DNA of 64,000 nt from Phragmites australis (Eukaryota > Streptophyta > Magnoliopsida > Poales > Poaceae): the NCBI RefSeq assembly GCF_958298935.1, contig NC_084922.1:4776501-4840500 (forward strand), written 5' to 3'. Below, in pieces: positions 22,541-36,059 of the stretch. Both the position numbers and the translations under genes were made by a program. Position 1 is the stretch's first letter, and each line of letters opens with the position of its first letter. The notes beneath the pieces are model-generated. The model was not told the DNA's origin and did no database searches. It saw only the letters and a program-made list of their open reading frames with translations.

Positions 22541-25005
22541 CGAAGATAATGGAGATGAACATGAAGATGAAGAGAGCTATGAAAAGGATGAGAAAAACAT
22601 ATCAAGTAATGAAGAAATGGACCTCGAAGGCGCCAAGCTCATCTCTCAAGTGGAGAAAAATATCAATAAGATCAATGCCAAGATTGATCATCGAATTTTC
22701 ATGAAACACTTGGTCAAAACTATTGATCATATCTAGAAGAAGAAGACCAAGAGTAAGAGGAAGACAAAGGGAAGAGCCAAAGTATTTACAAGCATGGAAA
22801 GATGGGTGAGTGAAGATGGAGATTCAAGCTGATGAGAGCTTCGTCATCCACTCCTCCAAGAGAAGCTCTTTCTCAAAGTCATCATCACGTAAATCAACAC
22901 GCAAGTGTCTTATGAATAAAGGTATGGATATCGATATAAGTGATGATGAATCCGATGAAGATTCCCCTTCCTATGATAAACTCCTTTATTTGATCAATAA
23001 GCAACAAAGAGCTCTTAAGAAATAACCAAAATATCTTAAAAAATTCAATGCACTTAATAACATTCATGCTACCTTTATTTCTAATTATGAACAATTATTA
23101 AGAAAATTTAATTTTCTAAACAAGGAGCATGATGAGCTTAAAGTCAAATTTGAGTGCATTGACTCTCAATCTAATACCCTTTTGGAGTAATATGTCTCTC
23201 TATTTAAATTTAATCTTAAGGTAGATACTTGCACTTCTTTTGATGAGTTAATTGATTTATCTAGCTTACCCCTTTTGCAATGAGATATGTATTGAGAATA
23301 TTATTGTAGAACCATCTAATGAACTCATTACACAAGAAAATGATGAGCTTAAGAAGTACTTGGTAAGATTAAAGGGCAAAAACCATGTCCAACTTTCTTA
23401 AGATAACCATACTACCATAGTGAACAAGCTTATGGAGGGGTCTACCATGACATACTTCAAATGTCATCAAGAAAGCAACGAGTCCTTCAATACAAGCAAG
23501 TCAAGAAGGAGACTAAGGAGAAGAAGAAAGTAATGAACCTGTGAAGACCTTCAAATTCTACATCAAGTCTAACTACAAGAACAAGATCAAGGGCAACCAC
23601 TACACACTAAAAAAAGGAAAAATGGCAAGGTGGTTGCACATATGGTTAGGAGAAAGAATTGGGGTAGAACCAACACATTTGGATGTTAAGGAAGTCATCA
23701 CTAATATGAAGGGGTCCTAATTGGTTTGGGTTCTAAAGAAGATTTGAAGCTCGATGCGGCTATGAGAATTTAGGGACTTGGCTCACAAAATGAAGTGAAG
23801 GTTTAAGCGAAGAAGTCGAATACATAAGATTAGACATATTGATAAAGATCATGATCATCATATATCTAAATCCCTATCCAAAAGTAAATGAGGCAAAGGT
23901 AATGGAGCTAGATGCAAAATCTTTCAATTGTTGTAGCTCGTTTCCCTTGTTTAGGATTGTATATGCTTATTTTAATTTATCCTAATGTTTAGTGTATGTT
24001 TTCATATGGTAGGTTGCTTATGTTTGTTCTAACTTATGAGCACCCTACATGCTTTATTAGTTGTAGGTCCCTTAAATAGTACTAGTTTCACAATTGATAT
24101 ATTTTATATGCTATGAATCAATTTATAGGGTACCATTCCCTTTGTTATTAATAACAAGTACATATGTCTCACAAGCATTCAAAACTTATATGCACACATT
24201 TAGAGGAGTATATCCTATGAGTTGTGATTTGAAACTAACATGTGTTGCTAGATGTATTTTTTAGTCTTATAGAGAAATTAACATGTTCCAAGTATACAAT
24301 ACTTAAATGCTTCAATTGGTATTATTATCAATTTATTTGTATATTTAAGCTACATTTAGACATGATATGACTTAAGCTTATTACCTCTACTTATTGTCTA
24401 GATGTGTATATATTGATACATTCTTACAAGTGGTATTCACAAGCGGATCTTATTATATGTGCATGATATGTCTTAAACTTCCTACCTCTACAACAGGATA
24501 AAAATCCCTTACATCGAGTTTATCTCTCTACCTTATTTACATTTTCGCATTTACATATGTGTAATTTACCTTGCTAGAGTATGTTATAATCCTCTTGATC
24601 GGTAGAGTAGACACCCTAGATAAATCTAGAGCATATTTAGATAAAAACTGATATTGTTTACCTTGTGGAGTTTTTGGAGCCAATTTATTTTGTTTTTAAG
24701 TATCCTACTTCATTCTCTCTTAGAACGTCACCGTTCCTCACAGCAAGCTCTGTATCCGCTCATGCAGACATGCTCACTTTTCAATATCACAAAGTTATCT
24801 TTATATGAGTAACTAATCATAATCTTAACTCTAGTATCCGCTCATACGATATGAAATTCAGTCAACTAAATAGAAACTCAATTTAGTCTATCCAAATAGA
24901 TACAACCAACCAAACATTATTCTTTTCAACAAATATGACTCCGCTCAGTCTGTTTATACAATACAACTCTACAAAACCTTATCTGAAGAACCAAATACAC
25001 CCGTA

Positions 25006-25800
25006 GACACTAATAAAGAAATTATCATTCCAATGCAAAGTTTCTTCCACCTCTTTAAATATATGCACACATCCAAGTTTCAATTTACCCACATTTTGCT
25101 TGCGTCATACAATACATAAACATGGACATTAAGCAACCAAATATATTTCTTAACTTATTTCTTGTATTGGATATTGTGCCTAACTTATGTTTTACAGAAG
25201 ATACTTGCCATAGTGGAGCATTGAGAGTGTTCTTACTCTTGGAGGAAACTTCGTAGTTGATCGTGAATAAATTAAGGCTGACACGATCTGGCACGTACAA
25301 CGCAACAACTTTCCTCTCAAAATAAAAGGATTCCAAAAAGATGTTCTCGAGCAGGACAACTAGAGCATATCAAACTTAGCGTAAAAGGGCAGCTCATACA
25401 GACCGAGCCGGTGGCTCGGTGCCGAACCGAGGCACACACGGACCTGAACTCCAGAGTCACTCTTGTCTGGCCTCCCTCTCCTGTTTCGTGTTTTGCTCAA
25501 CCCTGCTTCCCTTTCTTTTAGATTCCACGGTTTACCAATAATTCATATTTCTTATAACATTATTATCATATTCTTTTATACTATCATTATATCAATAATA
25601 CGTGGGTCTTAGTCTCATATGCTATCAATTATCATATTTATTATATATCATTATTATGTCAATAATATATAAATCTGTATCTTATATATCTGGATACCAT
25701 ATATTATTCTTATAATAGATAATATATTATGAATTAATCTGTTATTTAGTGATATATCGTAAATTTATTTATTTTTCTCAATTCTTTTCGTCTTCGGCGC
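25006..25800. promoter_or_regulatory. Upstream region of the UBC23-like gene
   Basis: This is AT-rich DNA with long TA/ATAT-rich runs at 25540-25770, turning sharply GC- and C-rich from 25790, where transcription of the UBC23-like 5' UTR exon probably starts. A C-run lies at ~25836-25845. No gene is visible in the AT-rich part; an 83-codon minus-strand ORF at 25085-25336 is unremarkable. Confidence 0.35.
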
Positions 25801-28800
25801 AGCTCTCCTCGCCCCCTTCTCCTCCCTCCCCCTCCCCCCCCCCCCCGGGTCTCGCCCGCCTCCGTCTCATCTCCTCTCACCTAGGGCTCGCGCGCCGCCT
25901 CCTCCCGGCGCGATCCCTCCGCAGCGCCGATCCCCGCCTCTCCGATCGCCCAAGGTCAGCCCGCCCCCTCCCCAGCTGCCTCCCCCCTCATCCCCTCCCT
26001 GTCGCTTTCGACTTCCCGGGGTTTCTCGGTGCTTCGATGGCCGCCTCGCCCCTGATCTTGGCGCGCTGGTTCGTGTCTTGGTAGTCGCATGCCCGGCGCG
26101 TAGGGTTTCAGCTCGCCGATGAGGTGTCCGGCCGTGCTTTGAATCGTTTGCGGCGTGTGCGGTGGCCGGAACTGTATGGCCAATGGGACTGTGGCTGTAG
26201 GTTCAGATTGGTTGTGTCCTGATGGGTTCACGGCTGTTTTATCTAGGTTGGATTGGTGTTTTGTTGAGAACCAGATGGGTGGTGGCTTGTTGGCTCTTGA
26301 TTCTGACATATTCGTTGCTTGCAAAGTTCTCCGATACTTAGAATTTAGTCGCAACAAGGTCAATGGCATGCCGTGTTGAGGGATTGTTCGTTAGATTATG
26401 ATTGGGAAAAAGAATAACCATGTTAGATTAGCAGAATATCTGAACTTTGAGCTCAACGAGTATGAGCACCGTGCTCAAAGGGGTCCTTGAAGTGTTGCAG
26501 CCTGTTAGCGTCTCCTTTTTGTTAGGTTGCTGGTCGCAGTTGTTGCTTTTAGTGTCAGTTGCTGGATTTATACCTTATGTTTGGTTGTTTTCTTCTTGAA
26601 ATTTTCCTTTAAAGTAATCTTCAACTTGTATCTGGTTCTCGCAAATCATGGGGATGTCAATGCTATTTATCTTCATTGAATTAAGTTATTCCCATGTTTG
26701 AAGTTGAAAGTGCTTGTTCTTTGTATCAGAATTTCTGAATTTGTCACCACAGAAGGTAATTTCATCTTGGCTAGCATTACTTCCTGATGAGACTTGCATC
26801 AGGTGCACATTTATAGTTTTTGGGCCGTTTGTGCTGTTTAGGTATATCAGAAGATTGCACAAAATGTGCATTCAGACAATAATATGCCATATAAACAGAT
26901 AAGTACGCCTCAGTTTTTGTTGGTTCTTTGATCCACAAGAATTCATGATTATTTAATAACAGTAATATATCATATTATTCAACTTGTTAGTAAATATTCA
27001 ATTAATTCCAATCTCTTTCTACGTGCTTCGATGGAATCCTGTATTGCGGGAGCTAGGAGCTTGCATATCATGCGCATTCCTTCTGCTGACTACTGGTGCT
27101 TATTCCTTATGCTGAGGAAAAGTGTAGGGTTTTCTAAGAAACTAGGTGTAATCCGTTGGCTTCCTCTTTCACATTCTAGCATTAAGAGAAGCGGTTATCT
27201 GTATATTTTTTTTTGTAGAATTTAATGGCAGTCGACCATGAGGAGATGTTTTCTGTTGTAATGTCTTTTTAAGCTACCTTTTCTTCTAAGTGTCATACTT
27301 GGCCTTCTGTTCTTAATTTTGGAACATATTTTATGTGTTTCAGTTAAACAAAAGGCTACTCAATTGCTGGGGATCTACTTCTACAGTTGACCCAACCATG
27401 GAAAACGTACCAAATGGCTCAGTAAATATCGCCGATCATAACCAGGAAAACAAGAAGTCTAGGGATGCTAGTGAGCCTGAAGAAGTACCAGATGTCTTTG
27501 TTTACAGAGAAGATGTTGTCAGCTTAAAGTCAAAGGAGGATTCCCATGGATTAGTGTTGGAGGTAGCGGGGGAGTATGATTCCGATGGCAGCATCACTGA
27601 TGACGATGGTATTGATACTGAGGAGCATAGACATAAAAATACTTCTGGGGCTGAAAATGGTGGTGCTGATGGTGATAATGCCAGTAATGGAGCTGATGTT
27701 GAAAGCCAGAGTTCTTTGCCGGAGAACAAAGTCCGGGTGTTATGGATAGATGGTAGTGAAAAGACAGAAGATATTGATGATGTAGTTGTTGTCGACAGAA
27801 GTTTCCTTCATGGAGATTTAGTTGCTTCTGCTTCAGATCCAACTGGTCAGATGGGGCTTGTCGTTGATGTCAATCTTGTTGTTGATTTGCAAGGTGCCAA
27901 TGGAGATATGATAAAGGGTGTATCCTCTAAAGATTTGAGACGTATCAGAGAATTTAACGTTGGTGATTATGTTGTCTCTGGGCCATGGCTTGGTAGAGTT
28001 GATGAAGTCTTAGATAATGTTAATGTGTTGTTTGATGATGGCTCTGTCTGTAAAGTCATCAGGGCAGATGCTATGCGCCTAAAGGAAGCATCGGGCCCAA
28101 TTCATCCGGATACAGCTTGTCCCTTTTATCCAGGACAACGTGTGAGGGCAGCGTCATCATCTGTTTTCAAAACATCCAGGTGGCTTAATGGAGTGTGGAA
28201 AGCAAATCGTCTTGAAGGTACTGTTACAAAGGTGGAAAGCGTTGCTGTTATAGTCTATTGGATTGCATCTGCACACTTCGCTACAGATCAGCAATCTGTT
28301 CCTCTGGAGGAGCAGAACCCGAAAGATCTGACTCTTTTGTCTTGTTTCTCATATGCAAACTGGCAATTGACTGACTGGTGCCTTCCTTACCGATATGCAT
28401 CAGAAACAAAAGTGCTAAACTCTGATGAGCATACTGGAAACAACGGTACATGTTCGGAAAGCTCAACTCTACCGTCTGATATTCCTGAATCTCAAGCTGA
28501 TGTTCAGACTGAACAAGATCAAAGGACCTATACAGATTCAAATCGCAGGGAGGCAGATGGTGAGTCTCATGCTGATGGATTGAGGATGTCAGGTGGAGAT
28601 AATTCATGTGTAGCCAAAGAATCAGAATCAGGAACTAGTGTATCGACCATCCTAAAGGAGGGACCACAGGACAATGCAATATATAGAAAAAAGTTTAGGA
28701 AAGTGTTTCTAAAAAAAGACAAAAGAACAAAAAGAAGAGACGAGAGCTTCGAACGTGCTCTACTCATAGCAAATACGTATACCAAAGTTGATGTAATCTG

Positions 28801-31800
28801 GCAGGACGGCACAAAGGAATATGGAGTAACTTCAACATCACTGATCCCTATCCACAGTCCAAATGACCATGAATTCTTCCCAGAGCAGTATGTTGTGGAC
28901 AAGGTCTCAAATGACGTCGATGATTCTTCTGAACCAAAGCGTGTGGGTCTCGTTAGAAGTGTTAATGCGAGGGATCGAACTGCATCTGTATCATGGTTTA
29001 AGCCTTCACTAGTACCACTACACCCAGAAGAGCCCAAAGAAATCGAGGGTAATGAAATTGTGAGTGCATATGAACTGGATGGCCATCCGGATTATGATTA
29101 TTGCTATGGAGATGTTGTTGTTCGCTTGCCATCTGTTTCACTTCCTAGTGAATCAACCAATAGCGATAACAAAATGGAACTGGATAGGAATGTAGATTCC
29201 TCAGAAGGATTGGCTGCTTCAGATGTGGCACCCCTTGATGTTAGTGCAGAGGAACAGTTTCCGCAGAAGGAATCCAGTTTGGTATTTACAAGCCTTTCAT
29301 GGGCTGGAAATATAGTTGGCTTTCAAGACGGTGAGATTGAAGTCATTTGGGGTGATGGATTGATGTCTAAGGTATTTCACAACTCTCATAAATGCATCAA
29401 CCACTATGATTTATGTGTACTAGTATTAGGAGTTTAATGTATCACAGATCAGCCACTGCTGAATTGCTGATCAGCATCTGTTTGCTTTGTCAATATGTTG
29501 GGGTTTATCCAGCGTGACCATTTCTTCTTACCACAGCCTCACTGAAAACTATTCTGCAGCTCCGTGCATTACCTATATTTTTTACTAATGATTTCCTCCT
29601 GTTATTTCAGGTTGGTCCTCATGAAATATATGTTGTTGGTCGCGAAGATGATGGTGCCTCATTAGATGACGGAGTTGCCTCTGACGGTGCTAGCTGGGAG
29701 ACTGTTGATGACAATGAAATGGATTTACTTGATGATACTGCAAAGGTATTCTCTACTGCCTGACTAGCATTATTATTAAGATTTTAATCAGTTACCACTC
29801 TCCAAAGAACCTTTTAGTTTCCTTTTGTTATATTAATCAATTCCTGTATCCTCTTTCAGGACGATTCACAAAATGTACCTGAGAATAGTATTGAAAGGGA
29901 AAATGATTCATTCAGTTCCCAGGATGGAAGTTCTGTTGCAACTGGTCCACTCTCTGTTGCTTTTGGCTTTGTGACCCGACTGGCGAGTGAGCTCTTTGCT
30001 CGGGGTAAAAAGCATTTAGATGGATCAAATTCTGATGCTATGGATGAAGTTGAATCTCGCCAGTCTAATGAGGTTTCAGAAGCTGGTGATGACATTGAAA
30101 AAATCGAGGAGAACCATGTGGTAACACCAGGGTATACCGCAGTGATAACAAATGAATCTTCTGCTGGCAAGTCTGTAGATGTGGTTATGACTGACAATCC
30201 TGCAGTTTCGGAATGCTTCAAACACTTTGATATTCTGCAATGTCCTCTGGACCACCACTACCTTGAAAACACAGCACAGGTAGTTCTATCAAATTACTAT
30301 GCATATTATTCGAGTGTATTGTCATACATGTACACATGCACATTCAAATTTGACCATCAAATTACTTTGCTTTGTATATTGAGGCTTAACATTTGAAAAT
30401 GATATGAGTAGACTTGTCTTGAAAAATGCTTTCATAATATTGTAATTTTGTATGTCTTATAAAAAATTAGAATGGAAATTAGTGGTCAAAGTTGCGTATG
30501 TGGAAAGCGTCTCACATTTGTGATTGAGGGAGTATTTTGTTGGTATTTCACTGCTATGGTCAAATATGTTTCTGTATGAGGTTTCTTGTTAACATATAGC
30601 TAAACTATGTTCTGGCAGGGTACGGGTGGAAGAAAGTGGGTCAAAAAGGTACAGCAGGAATGGAGCATACTTGAGAAGAACCTACCAGGTCTGTCATCAC
30701 TATCTTCGAATGCACCTGTTATTCAATACAAACAGTAAAAAGGCTAAAGATAACCACATTATGATTCTGATGTTCTTTTTACCACGATTGTAGACTATAT
30801 TTACGTCAGGGTATTTGAGGATCGCATGGATCTCATAAGGGCCGTGATTATTGGTGCAAGCGGAACACCCTACCAAGATGGCCTGTTCTTCTTTGACTTC
30901 CACCTTCCACCTGAGTATCCGCAAGTTCCTCCGGTAATTGCAATAATTTTGCCCTGTTATGTTTGGTGTTATTCATAGCTGCTGACCATGTAAATTTCTC
31001 ATACTGGCATCCTTTGTCAAATCTGCAGTCAGCATACTATCATTCTGGTGGTTTGCGTGTGAATCCAAACCTGTATGTAGATGGGAAAGTTTGCTTAAGC
31101 CTCTTAAATACTTGGACTGGCAGAGGGAACGAAGTGTGGGATCCATCATCATCAAGTATTCTCCAAGTACTAGTTTCACTTCAGGGCTTGGTTCTCAATG
31201 AAAAGCCCTATTTTAATGAAGCTGGATATGAGAAGCAAGTTGGTACTGTTGAAGGGGAGAAGAATGCAGTGCCTTATAATGAGAACACATACCTCCTGAG
31301 CTTGAAATCCATGTTATATATCTTGAGACGGCCTCCTATGGTAATACAACTTTCCCACTTAGAGAGTTGTTGCATGTGTTATTATCGAGTTAATCCAGTT
31401 TGCCTGCATTCCTAATATGTTTCTTTGACCATGCTTAACCTTTTATTGTAAGCAAATATGATCTCTCTCTCTCTCTCTCTCTCTCCCCTTCAACGAAGCT
31501 TATGAGGTCCCTGTTTCACGCAAAGGAGGAACTCAAGTACTAAGTTTGTATCATGTAGTCGTAAGCATGCGATCTAATCTTGGAAGTCCTTATGTTGTAT
31601 ATGGTGGTCATTTTCTCTTCATATGGTACCATAAAGAAGCTTAACCGTAACTTTATTCAAATACTTTTGATGTTCTGATTTCTTAATGCATGATTACCAC
31701 AGCATTTTGATGATTTTGCGAAAAGCCACTTCCGCAAGCGTGGTCACTACATCCTTCAAGCTTGCGAGGCCTATTTGCAAGGAAATGTGGTTGGCACACT

Positions 31801-31972
31801 CACTGACGATGCTTGTACCACCGACAGAAGCAAGGAGCACTCTAGCTCTGTTGGTTTCAAGCTTGCGTTAGCAAAAATTTTACCACGGTTGATCACAGCA
31901 CTAAAGGACACCGGAGCTGACTGCGATCAATATGACCACCTTGGAAAAATAGACACTGTTCAAGAAAGTTGA
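25800..31972 (+). CDS. UBC23: UBC23/UBE2O-type ubiquitin-conjugating enzyme (E2)
   Basis: This is a giant E2 of the UBE2O class that transfers ubiquitin from E1 to substrates, with possible E2/E3 hybrid activity. A 5' UTR exon (to 25954, donor AAG/GTCAGC) joins an exon at 27344. The CDS starts at ATG 27398 and its coding exons are 27398-29371, 29611-29745, 29860-30279, 30619-30688, 30794-30933, 31029-31340 and 31703-31972, giving 1,106 aa, close to Arabidopsis UBC23. Residues ~1-840 hold repeated SH3-like beta modules (VRVLWIDGSEK, VNVLFDDGS, VDVIWQDGTKEYG, IEVIWGDGLMSK), typical of UBE2O. The UBC fold starts near RKWVKKVQQEW (~847). Catalytic Cys935 lies in DGKVCLSLLNTW, and the usual HPN is NPN (925-927), as expected for this class. 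The related PHO2/UBC24 is a less good match in length and N-terminal content. No disruption is seen. Confidence 0.9.
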
Positions 31973-32789
31973 TCAGTGAGTCACTTGTACTTGGGTCTTT
32001 CTTCTTCTTTTTTTTTTTTTGGTTTCAGAAAGATGGTAACTCCACTGGCTGTTTTCGTATAAATGTACATTTAACATTTGTTGTTTCAATTTGAACATTT
32101 GGAAAATGTGGCTCCAAATGAATTCTTCCCAAACAAGGAACTGAGCTACCCTGTACAGTTGGTGTTTTTGTCAAGCTTGCAGGGTTATATCAAAACCAGG
32201 GTAGCAAAACTGGAACCAGGCCTAGGAATTCCAGGAATAGAGATTTGAGGTCTACTAAAGTTTTTTTTTTTGTTTTGTTTCACGAATTCACACTTCTGCA
32301 AGAGCATTACCTGGCAATGACAATTGTAATTTGAGATGAGAAATACAGACGTTGTTGCCCACCAGTTTTTCATACTCTAATGTTTGAACAGCTGTTGCCC
32401 CGTTCACTTTTGTTTGTGTTACTTGAACGTGGGCGATGACTAATTCCTCATCCTGTGATTTAACTTGTGACCACATCCTCTGTAATTGCCTCCCACCAGG
32501 TGTTTGGGTTGAAGATTTTTAAAATGCTTAGGATGCTCTTGGTGAACAGTTTTCTGTAGTTTTTATATCTGTTTTGACTATCCTGTGATCTTGGTACATA
32601 CTTTATTTTAGTCGAAGTATGTGAGCAACAACTAGTTCAAGGTGCAGCTTTGTCGGCTGGGGAAGCCTTAGCTTATCCCTAAACTCTACCTATCTGGGGG
32701 AGGCAGAACGCCAACGACGTGACCCCACATTTCGTCCAGCCCGGTGCTAGCTCGAGAAGCAGCGAATACTGAACATCATTGAAGTCTTA
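31973..32789. other. 3' UTR of the UBC23-like gene and intergenic DNA
   Basis: The T-rich tract after the stop (~31998-32022) and the following ~400 bp are probably 3' UTR. Nothing coding is evident up to the MITE at 32790. Confidence 0.4.
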
Positions 32790-33413
32790 GAGCGTGTTCG
32801 GTTACTCGGCTCCGCTCGTCCAAGCACCGACGCATGCAATCACAGTCGTGAGATGGATGTTTGGTTGGCTGGATCGTTTGCTCGCACCTGCATCCGCCCA
32901 TGCAAGAGCATCGCACCAGCCTGGTTTCGCACATACGCGGTCGATCGTATCCGCCGGGCCTGCTCGGAAACGGTGCAAATTTACTGTATATATGAATTTT
33001 TTTTATTTAACTCTTGATTTTATTTAAGGGTATGGAGTGGTTCAAAAATTCTAAATATTTTCATAAGCGAACTAGAGCTCACTAGCAACCTATTTTAATT
33101 AGTCTGATCTAAAAAGCACAAGTTAATATTTAATTAAAATTCTCCAAAAATCATAAAAAATCAATAATATTCTTATCATGTGATGTATTAATTTATAAAA
33201 ATATTTTCAACCCAAAGTTATTTGGTAAAAAAGTGAGTTCCTTTATATTGTAACATATACTCATGTAGGCAACTAAACACAATCTCTTCTTAGTCAGACT
33301 GAGCACGTGCAGCCAAACAAACAGACCCTACTGCATCTCTCCAGTATGTCTCAACTCAGCCTACATGACTAATACGAGTCACGCTGAGGACATACGGGTA
33401 ACCAAACAGGCCC
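32790..33413. mobile_element. MITE, ~624 bp
   Basis: The left terminus GAGCGTGTTCGGTTACTCG and the right terminus CGGGTAACCAAACAGGCCC are imperfect inverted repeats over ~19 bp. The element has no coding capacity. Bases outside are TTA (left) and TAA (right), compatible with the TWA target of PIF/Harbinger elements but not an exact duplication. Confidence 0.6.
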
Positions 33414-35980
33414 TAATTTCCTCGAGAAGTTGCGAGAGTTCAATTGGATGGGCAGTGCTTGCTATCTAGTGACTTGTAGTTTTCTTTCCGGTGAGTGTAT
33501 TGCTGATTTTTTTATAGAAGAAGAAAATTTGTTTAGTTTATAAAGGAAATTGGATCCGAAAATCTTACAATTGTTTAGTTTTGAAGGAAACCGGCAGACA
33601 ACTCTGAGACGACAATACGATCTCAACTTGAGACAGATGCCAACAGCAGAAAGCACAACCAGATAAACATACAAGTCCAACCAAACTTAACTTACGCGCT
33701 AACCAAACAAGCGACATACTTCCTCACAACTCGATCGGTGGAACTCTGCTCTCACGCTACCACAACTCAGTCAGTGGAGCTCCGCTCTCACACTGCTACA
33801 ACACAACCCGGTCAACGGAGCCATACTCCCACGTCGCACCTGTCTGTCACATGAGTTAGCAGCGCGTCACTTTGGAGGAGCACGCATTGGGACAAAATGC
33901 TATCGAGAAGTGTCAAAACCAATGAAGATCTGTCGCGACATAAGAGTAGAACCTATGGAAGAAGTCGGAAATCCAAAGAGCAGACAGAGCCAAAGCCGAA
34001 CCCGACCACACCGCCACAAAGCCGACAACCACCGTGGCGTGAGAAATTGGATCTCCATAGCGACGCCGCCAAGGAGGACGCGATGTTGAGTCACCGCCGT
34101 CACCCATCTAGTTGCCCGAACCAAGTTTTCACCCAAAGACTCCAGTGGAGGGAAGCGGGCAAACGTCATGACAACGCCTCCAAGGAGCAGAACGACGCCT
34201 GAGGGCATCGCCATCGTCGATGCTGGCCAAAGACCAGGCAAAGCTTTCACCAGCAATTCCCATCTCCCACCCCTCGCGAACGACCCATCCGCACAAGGCC
34301 AAAGACCAAAGCAGCAGCATCGCCACCACCCTGCAACCATGCCATCCTCCGGATAGCCCAGTGACACGAAGCTCCCCACAGGCCTAACCTACAGAAGAGG
34401 AGGAGGCCGGGCAAGAGAAGGAGCAACGCAAATGCCAAGAGCCAGGAACGACCTTATGCCACCACCGCCGGACGCCACCTCCTCGCAACCGTGTTATCCC
34501 ACGGCCATCCCAGCATCATGAAACTCCCCACGGGCCCAACCTGCAGAAGAGGAGGAAACTGGGCAAGGGGAGGAGAAACGCAAAAGCCAGGAGCCGGTCA
34601 CATGGGCGAGCAGCACCACGACAACGTCTCCACGATGGCGACAGACACACGAGCAGCCCACGGTGGCAAGGGAGGCTGGACGACCGTGGCACCCAGCAGC
34701 AAGACGCCTAGCAGCACCAACAACAGGAAACGCACGTGGCGCCTAACACGCGATGGCTAGCACAATAGCAGCAGCAAGCGACCATTCAGGAGCACGGCAT
34801 ACCACCGACAAAGACCGTCGAGGTGCAATAGCACATCAGCCGTGTACTGGTGCGGCCACTGGGCGCGCGCAAGGAGAAGGCCATGGCATCTGCGGCCCCC
34901 AACGCTGACACACACCCGCCTGTGCGGTAGCAGGAGGCCCAAACAGCAAATGGAGCGCCCATCGAGCCCATCGAGCACGTCATCACCACGCACAGTGAAC
35001 GGCAGAATGGCGCACACGTGGCCTTGGGGCTAGCCGCGTTGCAGCTCGAGGAGCTGGGCTCGGGGCAGGCCCTGATGAAGCACCCTCAACCCGCCATGCT
35101 GCACTAGCAGGCGCACAACGCCGCGACGTTCACCACTGGGCGACGGTGGCGCAAACAACATGTCAGGCGGGGGTGGCCTGCCACCACTAGATCCGAGCAC
35201 AGAGCTAATGGATTTGATCGGGATGCACTCGGATCCGGCGAGCTGCCGACAGATCTGACCGGGAACAACAAAAAAACGTTGAAGAGGAGGGGAGGAAAAA
35301 AAAGGATGGGAGGAGAGAAAAACACGAACGGCACGGGGAGGCGGAGCAGTGCTACGGGCTCGGACAGCGTGGCGTTTCGCCCCTCGAGTCACCTCTGTGG
35401 AGCGACACGAGGGTCTCTGTCCGCTGTATTCAAGTTGAATATGTCCGTGACTCGTAGTACATATATCTTTCCATTCATGTCGGCTTAAGCTCGCATCTAC
35501 ATCGATCACATTGGTCAAAAAGATTGGATATGATGCATAGGTGTCCCTGGTGCTCTCACCTTGCTCTCCTTGGTTCGATGCACGCTTAATTTCCGACCTA
35601 GCTAGCTCTCTGAAATGTGCAAGCAGCATCGTTGGAAGAAACTCCAACTCAAATTCCGTCGGCAAGTATTCGATCTCGATCGTTTGCTTTCACTGATGCA
35701 CTTATCTTTGGAGCCAAACATGCGTACCACGACTTGTCAGATAGCACATATTTTTCCTTAATTTTTTAAACTATCGAGCTTGATTGGCATCACAACCAAA
35801 TCTTCCCCAAAATAAATTTAGAGTCCCTAGCCCATGCATTGCTTGAAAAATTCTGACACAAGCAACGTCGTGCCACACGCATGCATGTATGATAGACGTA
35901 CGATACCACGCGCAAAGCCGCCCCTCCGTTCGACCGGAGACGGAGGCCATGGACTATAATATATATTTTTTGCGAGGAGA

Positions 35981-35982
<2 letters not shown>
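33414..35982. other. GC-rich non-coding-looking tract (repeat-like) and flanks
   Basis: From ~33700 to ~35350 the DNA is GC-rich and full of overlapping ORFs on both strands, none with a domain I recognise. Two diverged tandem copies of a phrase containing CAGTGGAGCTCCGCTCTCAC occur at 33735-33830. The composition and lack of a dominant frame resemble the internal region of a large non-autonomous retroelement or a DNA transposon carrying captured gene fragments; I cannot define ends. 35350-35980 is unremarkable intergenic DNA. Confidence 0.3.

Positions 35983-36042
<60 letters not shown>
35983..36042. repeat. (TA)n microsatellite 1
   Basis: About 30 uninterrupted TA dinucleotides, then imperfect TACATATACACACACATACAC-like sequence. 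It forms the left boundary of the first micron-like element. Confidence 0.95.
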
Positions 36043-36049
<7 letters not shown>

Positions 36050-36059
36050 CACACACATA

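Larger units (their letters stand above)
18660..24742 (+). mobile_element. Decayed gag-only Copia-type LTR retrotransposon
   Basis: The 5' LTR starts TGTAGCG at 18660 and ends near 21790. An ATTGGTATCAGAG primer-binding site follows (complementary to initiator Met-tRNA). The 3' LTR is reduced to its last ~250 bp (~24492-24742), ending GTTCCTCACA. The target duplication is GCAGG (18655-18659) and GCAAG (24743-24747). The internal region holds broken gag frames (see separate entry) and no protease, integrase or reverse transcriptase, so it is non-autonomous or internally deleted. Subtracting the antisense LTR lodged in it (18789-20389), the 5' LTR is ~1.52 kb. LTR sequence is rich in repeats of CACCGGA(T/C)(G/T)(A/G)TCCGGTG-like motifs. 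Confidence 0.8.
18485..25002. mobile_element. MITE copy B, split by a Copia element
   Basis: GGGTGTGTTTGGTTCC at 18485 pairs with the inverted GAACCAAATACACCC ending at 25002. The element is flanked by GTA on both sides (18482-18484 and 25003-25005). Without the retroelement at 18660-24742 it would be ~430 bp and colinear with copy A. Its two halves, 18485-18659 and 24743-25002, rejoin exactly at the duplicated target GCAGG/GCAAG. Confidence 0.65.

Noticed and set aside
25800..31972. Identity as PHO2/UBC24
   Set aside because: Length (1,106 aa), the string of SH3-like beta modules and the UBC-domain surroundings fit UBC23/UBE2O better.
33900..34379. 159-codon minus-strand ORF in GC-rich DNA
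   Set aside because: Overlapping ORFs of similar quality exist in all frames here; the tract is compositionally open rather than coding.
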